Virus record (IMG/VR): IMGVR_UViG_3300022871_000705
Location: 1-20,080 of that record
Source: a virus
Length of the DNA stretch: 20,080 bases
Reading direction: 5' to 3' (one strand)
Made by a program: the position numbers and the translations under genes. Positions 14,201 to 20,080 of the stretch are shown piece after piece. Under the pieces are notes generated by a model. It did no database searches. It worked only from the letters and a program-made list of their open reading frames with translations, and was not told where the DNA came from. Numbering within the stretch: position 1 is the first letter of the stretch; each line of letters starts with the position of its first letter.

Positions 14201-14229
14201 GCATCTTATTTTCATAGAGGTGCTTTTTT
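14201..14229 (+). terminator. Intrinsic terminator after the helicase gene
   Basis: GCATCT (14201-14206) pairs with AGGTGC (14218-14223, one G-U pair) and is followed directly by six T. It closes the operon ending with the helicase and stands just before the next promoter. Confidence 0.65.
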
Positions 14230-14230
14230 A

Positions 14231-14260
14231 TTGCAAAAAGCAAGAAAAGTATGCTATAAT
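14231..14260 (+). promoter_or_regulatory. Sigma70-type promoter TTGCAA-18-TATAAT
   Basis: TTGCAA (14231-14236), an 18-base spacer and a consensus TATAAT (14255-14260), preceded by TATGC. Transcription would start near 14267 and give a leader of about 60 bases before ATG 14329. Because no terminator is seen until after the structured RNAs, this promoter probably drives the acidic gene, both RNA candidates and the replication genes. Confidence 0.7.
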
Positions 14261-14328
14261 AGAATTAAGAAATTGAGAGAGCCAACACGGGGCAACATTA
14301 ACATTTCAACTTTGAAAGGAGGAATATT

Positions 14329-14982
14329 ATGTTAGCATACAGCGAAATTAATTACAAAGAGTTAAAAGCAATGTGTATTGAAACAAATTTAGGGGGGGTA
14401 CTGGAAAATAATATTAAATATGTAGCGGTAAGTGGGGTACAATTGTATGATGACTTCATTGCTGCAATTGAAGGCTTGAATAAGGATCTTCAAGAAGAAT
14501 TGCCTCGCAAGGTTATCGATTACTATAATAAGGTGATGTTTGATGAAGAACCTGAAGAGGAACAAAAGGAGTTAGATTTTGAACCAGTAGAAGCAAGGGA
14601 AGAATTTAATGTTCCTGTCCCCGAAGAGGAAGAGGAAGCTGATCCTATCCCTGATCCTGTTGTTAAAGTAAAGGCAGAGCCTAAGCCTGTTGTAGACGAG
14701 GAAGAAGGCGAAGAGGTAGAGCTTGAAACAGTGCCTATTAAAAAGGTAATGCGTCTGTCTACAACTCCAATGACCCCTAAAATTGAGGATAGCAAACTCA
14801 CTATCAATTTTAAGGAATTGGATGTGACAGAAGTTTTTGACTTGCCTGTAACGGAAGATAAGGAAAAACTTGGGGTAGTGCGGAAAAAGGCAATGGCTTT
14901 TGCAAAAGAGAGTGGAGCAACAAAAGGCCAGCTCTGCAACATTTCTAAGATCCTTAATCAGGCTGGTTACTATATGAGATAA
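14329..14982 (+). CDS. Acidic protein of unknown function upstream of the structured RNAs
   Basis: A 217-residue protein with a strong GAAAGGAGG site before ATG 14329. Residues 1-70 and the last 40 (VVRKKAMAFAKESGATKGQLCNISKILNQAGYYMR) look folded. Between them, about residues 72-135, lies a Glu/Pro-rich disordered stretch (EEPEEEQKE, PEEEEEADPIPDP, VVDEEEGEEVELE). This resembles a two-domain protein joined by an acidic linker. The first of two structured RNAs starts five bases after its stop, so they share a transcript. It could be an RNA- or DNA-mimic partner or a structural protein; nothing in it is diagnostic. Confidence 0.7.
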   Translation: MLAYSEINYKELKAMCIETNLGGVLENNIKYVAVSGVQLYDDFIAAIEGLNKDLQEELPRKVIDYYNKVMFDEEPEEEQKELDFEPVEAREEFNVPVPEEEEEADPIPDPVVKVKAEPKPVVDEEEGEEVELETVPIKKVMRLSTTPMTPKIEDSKLTINFKELDVTEVFDLPVTEDKEKLGVVRKKAMAFAKESGATKGQLCNISKILNQAGYYMR

Positions 14983-14986
14983 AATA

Positions 14987-15161
14987 TTGTGGCAGTGGTG
15001 GAAAATGGTAAGGCTATTCAGGGGTATATCCCGACATCTTGCCAGTAGACGCTGGTTTAGGTTCCTGACAGGTGCGAAAGGCAGAATATCGCCAATCTAA
15101 GAACTCGTGGGTCGCTCCCAGAATGTCCTGTCATCCAGGTATTAAATCCTGGCTGCCACAA
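14987..15161 (+). ncRNA. Structured RNA candidate 1 (multi-branched, tRNA-like 3' end)
   Basis: The terminal stem TTGTGGCAG (14987-14995) with CTGCCACAA (15153-15161) is nine perfect pairs and encloses 157 bases. Inside are TGGTAAG (15006-15012) with CTTGCCA (15038-15044, one G-U pair) capped by a GGG/CCC hairpin; TGACAGG (15066-15072) with CCTGTCA (15127-15133), seven perfect pairs, itself holding GGC/GCC and TGGG/CCCA hairpins; and CCAGG (15135-15139) with CCTGG (15148-15152). The last hairpin stacks directly on the terminal stem, as a T-arm does on an acceptor stem, but the loop has eight bases and lacks TTC. No CCA end is encoded. There is no coding frame here. I recognise no known RNA family. 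Confidence 0.7.
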
Positions 15162-15176
15162 CAACTTTAATCAAGT

Positions 15177-15342
15177 GTGCGCCCAGCGGAATGTAGGAGG
15201 TCGTGCGAAGGACGTTTGGTAGGGGTGGCTGACATGGCGGGATCACCGCGAGCCTAACTTGGCACTCATGTTGCGATGTGAGTGATTAGACCCAGGAACA
15301 GCATCTACCAGCCTCACACAATCCGGGTCGACCTGGGCGCAC
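15177..15342 (+). ncRNA. Structured RNA candidate 2 (GC-rich, multi-branched)
   Basis: GTGCGCCCAG (15177-15186) and CTGGGCGCAC (15333-15342) form ten perfect pairs around 146 bases that are visibly richer in G and C than any neighbouring gene. Inside, TGGTAG (15217-15222) pairs with CTACCA (15305-15310) and encloses a hairpin of GGCT/AGCC around GCGG-GATCA-CCGC (15227-15254) and a hairpin CACTCA/TGAGTG (15263-15284). A CGT-GCGAAGG-ACG hairpin (15202-15214) lies in the 5' part. The octamer ACTTTAAT follows each of the two RNA candidates. The gene-free stretch ends in the ribosome binding site of the methyltransferase. No known family recognised. Confidence 0.7.
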
Positions 15343-15374
15343 TTTAATACTTAAATTTTAAAGGAAAAAACAGA

Positions 15375-16445
15375 ATGATACCTTACTGCAAAACTAAAAA
15401 GGGTGTCCTTTATTATGGGGATGCCATTGATATTCCTACAAGAATCAAACCAAACAGTGTTCATTGTGTGGTGACAAGCCCCCCATATTGGGGGAAAGTT
15501 ATTTATGGTGTAGAAGGGGAGCTTGGATTAGATGAAACACCATTACTATACGTCAATAAATTAGTAGAAATTTTTAGGGGGATTAGAAAAGTTTTACACC
15601 CAACTGGTACTGTGTGGCTAAATATTGGGGATACTAATTGTGTGCCAAGTACAGTACGAGAAACAGTGTTAGGAATGAAACCAGGAGTTCCTGCTAAGAA
15701 TAGAATAGGTGTGCCATGGAAAGTACTATTCGCATTACAAGAGGATGGTTGGAATTTTAGATGCGATATTGTTTGGTGGCGTAAAAATTCACCGCGTGAA
15801 CCTGTCAGAGATAGACCAACATATGAACATGAATATATGTTTTTGCTGACAAAAAAACAGCACTATTTTTATGATAAGATTGCAGTAGAGTTACCATATA
15901 ATGGGTACTTCGCAGGGACGCGTGGGAATATAGCCAAAGAAAGTGGCGGTATGTTTCATGGAGGGCATAATATAAAAGCAGAGCTAACAGGAAGGAATTT
16001 AGGATCTGTTTGGGATATAGCAACACAAGGTAGAACAGATTCACATTACTCTGCTTTCCCAGATGAATTAGCAGCAAGATGTATTAAGGCAGGAACATCG
16101 TTAAAAGGATGTTGTAGTAATTGCTATGCACCAATAAAACGAATGACAGAACGTAAGGATAAAGCAAGTCCTTTGAAAACTATTGGATGGGAACCTACCT
16201 GCAAATGTAATGCAAAAATTATACCATGCACTGTGCTTGATCCATTTATGGGTAGAGGAACTGTCGCACTAACAGCAGAAACGTTAGGTAGAAGTTGGAT
16301 TGGTGCAGAATTGGGTGAAGAATCTTGTGAACTTATAAAACAAAACTTAACCAATAGAAAAGTTGGATTGTTACCATCAACAAAAGTACAAGATGGTTTG
16401 TTTAAAGGCGATGAAATAGATATTGAGATAAAAGGAGAAAAATAA
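15375..16445 (+). CDS. DNA methyltransferase, N4-cytosine/N6-adenine type
   Basis: A 356-residue protein with AAAGGA upstream of ATG 15375. The catalytic motif VTSPPYWGK (33-41, core SPPY) comes before the SAM-binding DPFMGRGT (289-296), the order of the beta class. The S/TSPPYW form favours N4-cytosine methylation, but N6-adenine is possible. Between them the target-recognition region contains Cys246, Cys247, Cys250, Cys276, Cys278 and Cys285, probably a zinc site just before the SAM motif. It lacks a partner restriction enzyme, so it is likely an orphan phage methyltransferase that protects or marks the genome. The clamp gene starts directly after its stop. Confidence 0.85.
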   Translation: MIPYCKTKKGVLYYGDAIDIPTRIKPNSVHCVVTSPPYWGKVIYGVEGELGLDETPLLYVNKLVEIFRGIRKVLHPTGTVWLNIGDTNCVPSTVRETVLGMKPGVPAKNRIGVPWKVLFALQEDGWNFRCDIVWWRKNSPREPVRDRPTYEHEYMFLLTKKQHYFYDKIAVELPYNGYFAGTRGNIAKESGGMFHGGHNIKAELTGRNLGSVWDIATQGRTDSHYSAFPDELAARCIKAGTSLKGCCSNCYAPIKRMTERKDKASPLKTIGWEPTCKCNAKIIPCTVLDPFMGRGTVALTAETLGRSWIGAELGEESCELIKQNLTNRKVGLLPSTKVQDGLFKGDEIDIEIKGEK

Positions 16446-17501
16446 ATGAAAATTAAAAGATCAGAATTATTACAAGCACTAAACGCAGTGAAGCCGGGAT
16501 TAGCCACTAAAACTGTTGTACAGCAAATGGAGCACGTTATATTCACAGGGCAGGATATCATTACCTACAACGAACAGACGGGCATCCTATACCCCTTTGA
16601 GACGGAATTTGAGGCATCTGTGAACTATAACGATCTCTACAAAATCATAACTAAAATCAAAAAAGATGAAATCGATTTGACAGTAGAAGGATCTGAATTA
16701 TTGATTACTACAAAGACTACTAAGGCAGGTTTAGTAACCATGAATACAGGTGAGATTGACGAAAGTCTTAATGGTCTGATCAATCAATTACCTGATGAAG
16801 AGAACGGTCTTGAGTGGCAGAATCTACCAAGTGATTTCATAGATGGTGCACTACTATGTATTCCAGCAACTTCACGGGATCTATCACAGGGTACGCTGGC
16901 TTGCCTATATGTTAATGGGACTAATATGATATGTAGTGATAATCAACGAGTGAGTTGGTATGAGTTGAGTGAAGCTGTAGACGCTGAATTCTTTATCAGA
17001 GCTGGAACAATTAGGGAATTAGCCAGTTTTGACATAAAGAGGTTATGTGTATCTGAATCATGGGTACATTTTATCACAGAGAATGATGTAGTGTTCTCAA
17101 CAAGATTGATTAGAGGAAAGTCTTTCAATTATTTTTTAGATATGTTTGATGGGTTCAAAGGAACAGCTGTGAAATTACCGGAAGGACTAAAAGCATTGGT
17201 GGATGCTGCGGCTGTTATGGCTGAAGACGAAGATGTGCGAAATATGAAAATAACATTGCGAGAAGGTGAAATGATCTGTGCAACTCAAAACGCACGCGGG
17301 TGGATCGAGGAGCCAGTACCTATTAAATTTAATAAGAAAACACCTATCGATTTTCAAGTCAGTGCTGTATTTTTACAACAGATTTTGAACCTGCCTTTAC
17401 AAATGACAGTAGGAAAAAACAAATCTTTGTTTGAATCTGGAGCATTTAAACATATATTGCTGCATAAGGCTAAGAAGAAGGAAGTAGGGGAGAAGCTATG
17501 A
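16446..17501 (+). CDS. DNA sliding clamp (DnaN-like)
   Basis: A 351-residue protein whose ATG immediately follows the methyltransferase stop, with AAAGGAG upstream. It opens with MKIKRSELLQALNAVKPGLATKTVVQQMEHVIFTG, matching the start of beta-clamp-like processivity factors, and shows repeated strand-helix patterns across its length, as expected for a three-domain clamp. Clamps encircle DNA and tether the polymerase; the UDG-PolA fusion at 18288 is the likely partner. No clamp loader gene is seen in the window, so the phage may use the host loader or encode one elsewhere. Its TGA overlaps the next ATG by four bases. Confidence 0.7.
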   Translation: MKIKRSELLQALNAVKPGLATKTVVQQMEHVIFTGQDIITYNEQTGILYPFETEFEASVNYNDLYKIITKIKKDEIDLTVEGSELLITTKTTKAGLVTMNTGEIDESLNGLINQLPDEENGLEWQNLPSDFIDGALLCIPATSRDLSQGTLACLYVNGTNMICSDNQRVSWYELSEAVDAEFFIRAGTIRELASFDIKRLCVSESWVHFITENDVVFSTRLIRGKSFNYFLDMFDGFKGTAVKLPEGLKALVDAAAVMAEDEDVRNMKITLREGEMICATQNARGWIEEPVPIKFNKKTPIDFQVSAVFLQQILNLPLQMTVGKNKSLFESGAFKHILLHKAKKKEVGEKL

Positions 17502-18109
17502 AAGAAGATGATTTCAAGATAGATGCGGGGGGCAATATCAAAGGTCTTAATGGTTTGTTAGGTGGATTGGGCAACATTGGCAAATTGATAGAGTCTGCTT
17601 CCAAACTTGCTGAAAGCACAGGAAATCTTACAGATGAACAACAGGAGCGATTGGCCGAAGCAAAAGAAATGCTTGGAGAACAGGGAATGACCACCTCTGG
17701 GAATGATAAATTTCAGATTGCTCACGGATTCAATATATCAAGCATGGGCGGCAGATCTGCGACTGACAAGCCCCACCGAGAGAAATCTTCCGGTTCGGCA
17801 TTTACAGGAGGAGGCAAGAAAAGACCCAAAACGTCACCGAAGCCTCCTGAAGTAGAGAGGCACGAACCGATTGTGGATCTATTCGAAGAAGATGATGGTA
17901 TACATATTGTTGTTGAGATGCCTGGTATCGAAGAAAAAGAGATCAGTCTGGGGATCAATGAGAAGGCCCTGAGCCTTGTTGTCAATGGCAAAAGAAAATA
18001 TCAAAAGGAGATTGATCTCCCCCAACCTGCCAGGTCTGAGGACATGGCCTGGACATATCGAAATGGGATATTGGATATCAAGATAAAAAACCAGAGGACA
18101 AATAAATGA
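17498..18109 (+). CDS. Hsp20-family chaperone, GvpH-like
   Basis: A 203-residue protein whose ATG overlaps the clamp stop (ATGA). Residues 123-200 form an alpha-crystallin domain: EPIVDLFEEDDGIHIVVEMPGI and the closing YRNGILDIKI motif. The N-terminal part has GLNGLLGGLGNIGKLIES followed by a helical segment (about 15-60) and a Gly/Lys-rich linker. This layout, and especially the EPIVDLFEEDD entry into the domain, resembles GvpH of gas-vesicle clusters rather than a plain small heat shock protein, but no other gas-vesicle gene is present. The DNA looks richer in G and C than the surrounding genes, suggesting acquisition. It may prevent aggregation of phage or host proteins during replication. 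Confidence 0.75.
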   Translation: MKEDDFKIDAGGNIKGLNGLLGGLGNIGKLIESASKLAESTGNLTDEQQERLAEAKEMLGEQGMTTSGNDKFQIAHGFNISSMGGRSATDKPHREKSSGSAFTGGGKKRPKTSPKPPEVERHEPIVDLFEEDDGIHIVVEMPGIEEKEISLGINEKALSLVVNGKRKYQKEIDLPQPARSEDMAWTYRNGILDIKIKNQRTNK

Positions 18110-18276
18110 AAGCATCAGAATTGATTAGCGAATTACAAAGAATGGTTAAAAAACATGGAGATCTTGATTGTATGCGCCAAGATCTTGATAATTATAGTTG
18201 GTGTGATTTTGATGTTGAAAATATTGAAGTAGATTCGTTAGGGTATCGTAAAGAACCTATTTTTAGAGTGAATTAA
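18106..18276 (+). CDS. Small hypothetical protein (phage MKASELI-type)
   Basis: A 56-residue frame whose ATG overlaps the Hsp20 stop by four bases and which ends at TAA 18274-18276. It opens with MKASELISELQRMVKKHGDLD, an N-terminal pattern common in short phage proteins of unknown function, followed by an acidic, probably beta-rich half (WCDFDVENIEVDS). The overlap and the position in a tight gene series support it. The polymerase gene follows after 11 bases. Confidence 0.72.
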   Translation: MKASELISELQRMVKKHGDLDCMRQDLDNYSWCDFDVENIEVDSLGYRKEPIFRVN

Positions 18277-18287
18277 AGGATAACTAA

Positions 18288-20080
18288 ATGCAGGGATTTT
18301 TCACACCAGAAGAATTGGAAGAGAGAACTCAAATAGAGTTTGATTTTGATGAAGGCCCTAACTGCCAACAGTGTGGTTTGTTTAGAAATTGCCAAAGTCC
18401 TAAGATGAAGTATACTGGACAAGGTGAGAAGGGTGTACTCATTGTGGCAGAATCTCCAGGAAAAAATGAAGACCAACAAGGCATTCAGCTAATTGGAGAT
18501 GCAGGGCAACTGTTAAGGCAAGAGCTTAAAATTCTCAAGCTGGATTTAGACAAAGATTTTTGGAAAGTGAATGCCATAAATTGCAGGCCCCAATCACCAA
18601 CCGGAGCAAACAGACCACCAACTAAAACAGAAATAAAATATTGTAAACCGTTAGTTGACAAAACAATTAAGGAACTAAAACCAAAATTTATCTGGCTTAT
18701 GGGAGGTAAAGCCATTGAGTCGATGTATATGGGCAGATTCAGCAAACTTGCAATCAATCGATGGAGAAAGCTGTGTATACCTGACAGAAAAACAGGCTCT
18801 TATGTAATACCACTATTCCATCCAAGTTATATTTTAAGAAATGACTACGATGAAAACCTGAAAGGAACATTCAAGAGAGATCTGAAGTGGGCTGTTTCGT
18901 GTATTAAAAAAGAACCTTTCGTATGGACAGATGAGCGAGAAGAGGTAGTTTGCCTATACGACTTTGATCAGATTATCAACACATTACAGGAAATATTACA
19001 GCAGGCTAGCAATAGACCAATGCAACTATTTCTTGACTATGAAACAAATGCCCTAAAACCCCAATGGCCAGGAGCCAAAATAGCAACTATCTCACTTTGT
19101 CAAGGTCATGATAAAATCGCTTATGCTTTCCCATATCAGTACAGTGATTTTTTCAATAGAAAACAGCAGACTCATATCAAAGCAATGATGCGTAAGTTGT
19201 TTCAACACCAACAGATTTCATGGGTAGCACAGAATATAAAGTTTGAAGACGCTTGGACCAGAATCATCTTGGGAGTAAGGCCATACAGCTGGCAGTGGGA
19301 TACAATGCTTGCTTCTCATATTGAGGATAATAGATCAAGTTATACAGGATTAAAATTCCAGAGTTATGTCAAGTTTGGTTTAGAGCCTTATAATAAAGAG
19401 GTTGAAAAATATCTAAAAGCTAAAGGAAAAAGTCATTTCAACAATGTAGATAAAGCACCATTAGACCAGCTGCTTTTATACAATGGTCTTGACACAAAAA
19501 TGACTGCGAAATTGTGTCAAAAACAGATGGAAATGTTTACCCTAACCCCACGATTAAACTCAAAGAATAGGCTATCAGAGGCATATCAACTGTTTCATCA
19601 GGGTACACTGGCTTTTTCTGACATGCAAATGAATGGTATTTGTATTGATGAAGAGTACTACAAAAGAGAAGACCAGAAATTAACTACTGAGATAGATTTA
19701 ATTGAGAATAAACTTAAAAACAGTGAAGAAGCTGTACAATTCGAAGAAGAAACCAAGAAAGAACTTGATTTTGGATCGACAACGGATTTGGGTAAATTGT
19801 TTTATGAGGTACTTGGTTTGCCTGCACAACGTACAGCTAAGAAAAATTATCAAGTTGATGTAAACGCTCTTGAGAATATAAAGTTGCCTTTCGTAGATGA
19901 TTTGTTACGATTGAGGAAGTTGGAGAAGGTGAAAGGGACTTACATTTCACAATTATTGAGAGAAGTGTCTAACGGGAAGGTCTATCCGTTCTATTCTCTA
20001 AATATTCCAGTGTCATATAGAAGTTCGAGTTCCGCTCCGAATTGGCAAAATCAGCCCGCACATGATGAAGAAGCAGGTAG
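18288..20080 (+). CDS. Uracil-DNA glycosylase (family 4) fused to DNA polymerase A, truncated by window end
   Basis: The frame starts at ATG 18288, 11 bases after the previous stop with AAAGGA upstream, and is still open at the window end (597 codons). Residues about 24-205 are a family 4 uracil-DNA glycosylase: Cys26, Cys29, Cys99 and Cys119 for an iron-sulfur cluster, AESPGKNED (54-62) and LFHPSY (176-181) as active-site motifs. From residue about 247 a family A polymerase follows: 3'-5' exonuclease motifs LFLDYETNALK (Asp250, Glu252), WVAQNIKFEDAW, and YNGLDTKMTAK, then the start of the palm, YRSSSSAPNWQNQP. The palm and fingers motifs lie beyond the window. The fusion suggests uracil removal at the replication fork. 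The C-terminal half is not visible. Confidence 0.85.
   Translation, partial: MQGFFTPEELEERTQIEFDFDEGPNCQQCGLFRNCQSPKMKYTGQGEKGVLIVAESPGKNEDQQGIQLIGDAGQLLRQELKILKLDLDKDFWKVNAINCRPQSPTGANRPPTKTEIKYCKPLVDKTIKELKPKFIWLMGGKAIESMYMGRFSKLAINRWRKLCIPDRKTGSYVIPLFHPSYILRNDYDENLKGTFKRDLKWAVSCIKKEPFVWTDEREEVVCLYDFDQIINTLQEILQQASNRPMQLFLDYETNALKPQWPGAKIATISLCQGHDKIAYAFPYQYSDFFNRKQQTHIKAMMRKLFQHQQISWVAQNIKFEDAWTRIILGVRPYSWQWDTMLASHIEDNRSSYTGLKFQSYVKFGLEPYNKEVEKYLKAKGKSHFNNVDKAPLDQLLLYNGLDTKMTAKLCQKQMEMFTLTPRLNSKNRLSEAYQLFHQGTLAFSDMQMNGICIDEEYYKREDQKLTTEIDLIENKLKNSEEAVQFEEETKKELDFGSTTDLGKLFYEVLGLPAQRTAKKNYQVDVNALENIKLPFVDDLLRLRKLEKVKGTYISQLLREVSNGKVYPFYSLNIPVSYRSSSSAPNWQNQPAHDEEAG

Noticed and set aside
14523-14942. 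A 139-codon minus-strand frame rich in Ser opposite the acidic protein
   Set aside because: Its low-complexity serine runs are the complement of the Glu-rich codons of the real + strand gene.
14987-15342. Ordinary tRNA genes
   Set aside because: Some stems resemble tRNA arms, but the lengths are about 170 bases, there is no standard T-loop or anticodon arm, and no CCA is encoded.
1-20080. CRISPR arrays or insertion sequences
   Set aside because: No regularly spaced direct repeats with unique spacers and no transposase were seen; the 30-base phased CATAA motifs are too short and lack the repeat-spacer pattern of CRISPR.

Overview
The window is best read as part of a tailed-phage (or prophage) genome. 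All supported genes lie on the + strand, tightly packed, often with ATGA or 1-base stop/start overlaps. The DNA is AT-rich, and most genes have strong AGGAGG-type ribosome binding sites, which fits a Bacillota-like host, although the host cannot be fixed from this sequence alone. The phage assignment rests on the gene content: a DnaB-like helicase, a sliding clamp, a uracil-DNA-glycosylase/DNA polymerase A fusion, an Rnl2-like RNA ligase, DNA methyltransferases, a DUF3310 protein, free-standing HNH endonucleases and many small unknown genes. No structural, packaging or lysis gene is recognisable.

Layout. 1-1168: three small genes of unknown function, the first cut by the window edge. 1169-1666: a gene-free regulatory stretch with an extended -10 promoter, CATAA-type repeats at 30-base spacing with inverted repeats, a strong sigma70-type promoter and a long leader able to form hairpins. 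1667-4716: a Methyltransf_32-like protein, a zinc/multi-helix-turn-helix protein, a ribbon-helix-helix protein with its own promoter, and a winged-helix protein resembling a replication initiator. 4743-5701: a cytosine-C5 methyltransferase broken by an exact 23-base tandem duplication. 5794-7269: two small proteins and a metallophosphoesterase. 7305-9257: a secreted trypsin-like serine protease. 9352-11796: two HNH/AP2 homing-endonuclease-type genes, one with an internal stop and one placed next to a duplicated RNA ligase 3' end, around a small membrane protein and the ligase itself. 11807-14175: three small genes and the helicase, closed by a terminator. 14231-15374: a strong promoter, an acidic protein and two tandem, GC-richer, highly structured RNA candidates. 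15375-20080: an N4/N6 DNA methyltransferase, sliding clamp, Hsp20/GvpH-like chaperone, a small protein and the UDG-PolA fusion, which runs off the window.

Functionally, the second half is a replication module: helicase, clamp and polymerase, with the glycosylase fused to the polymerase. The first half is regulatory and DNA-modifying. The most unusual content is the pair of structured RNAs at 14987-15342, which match no RNA family I recognise. Next come the HNH insertion that leaves a second copy of the RNA ligase C-terminus, the exactly reversible duplication in the cytosine methyltransferase, and the iteron-like cluster at 1215-1318.
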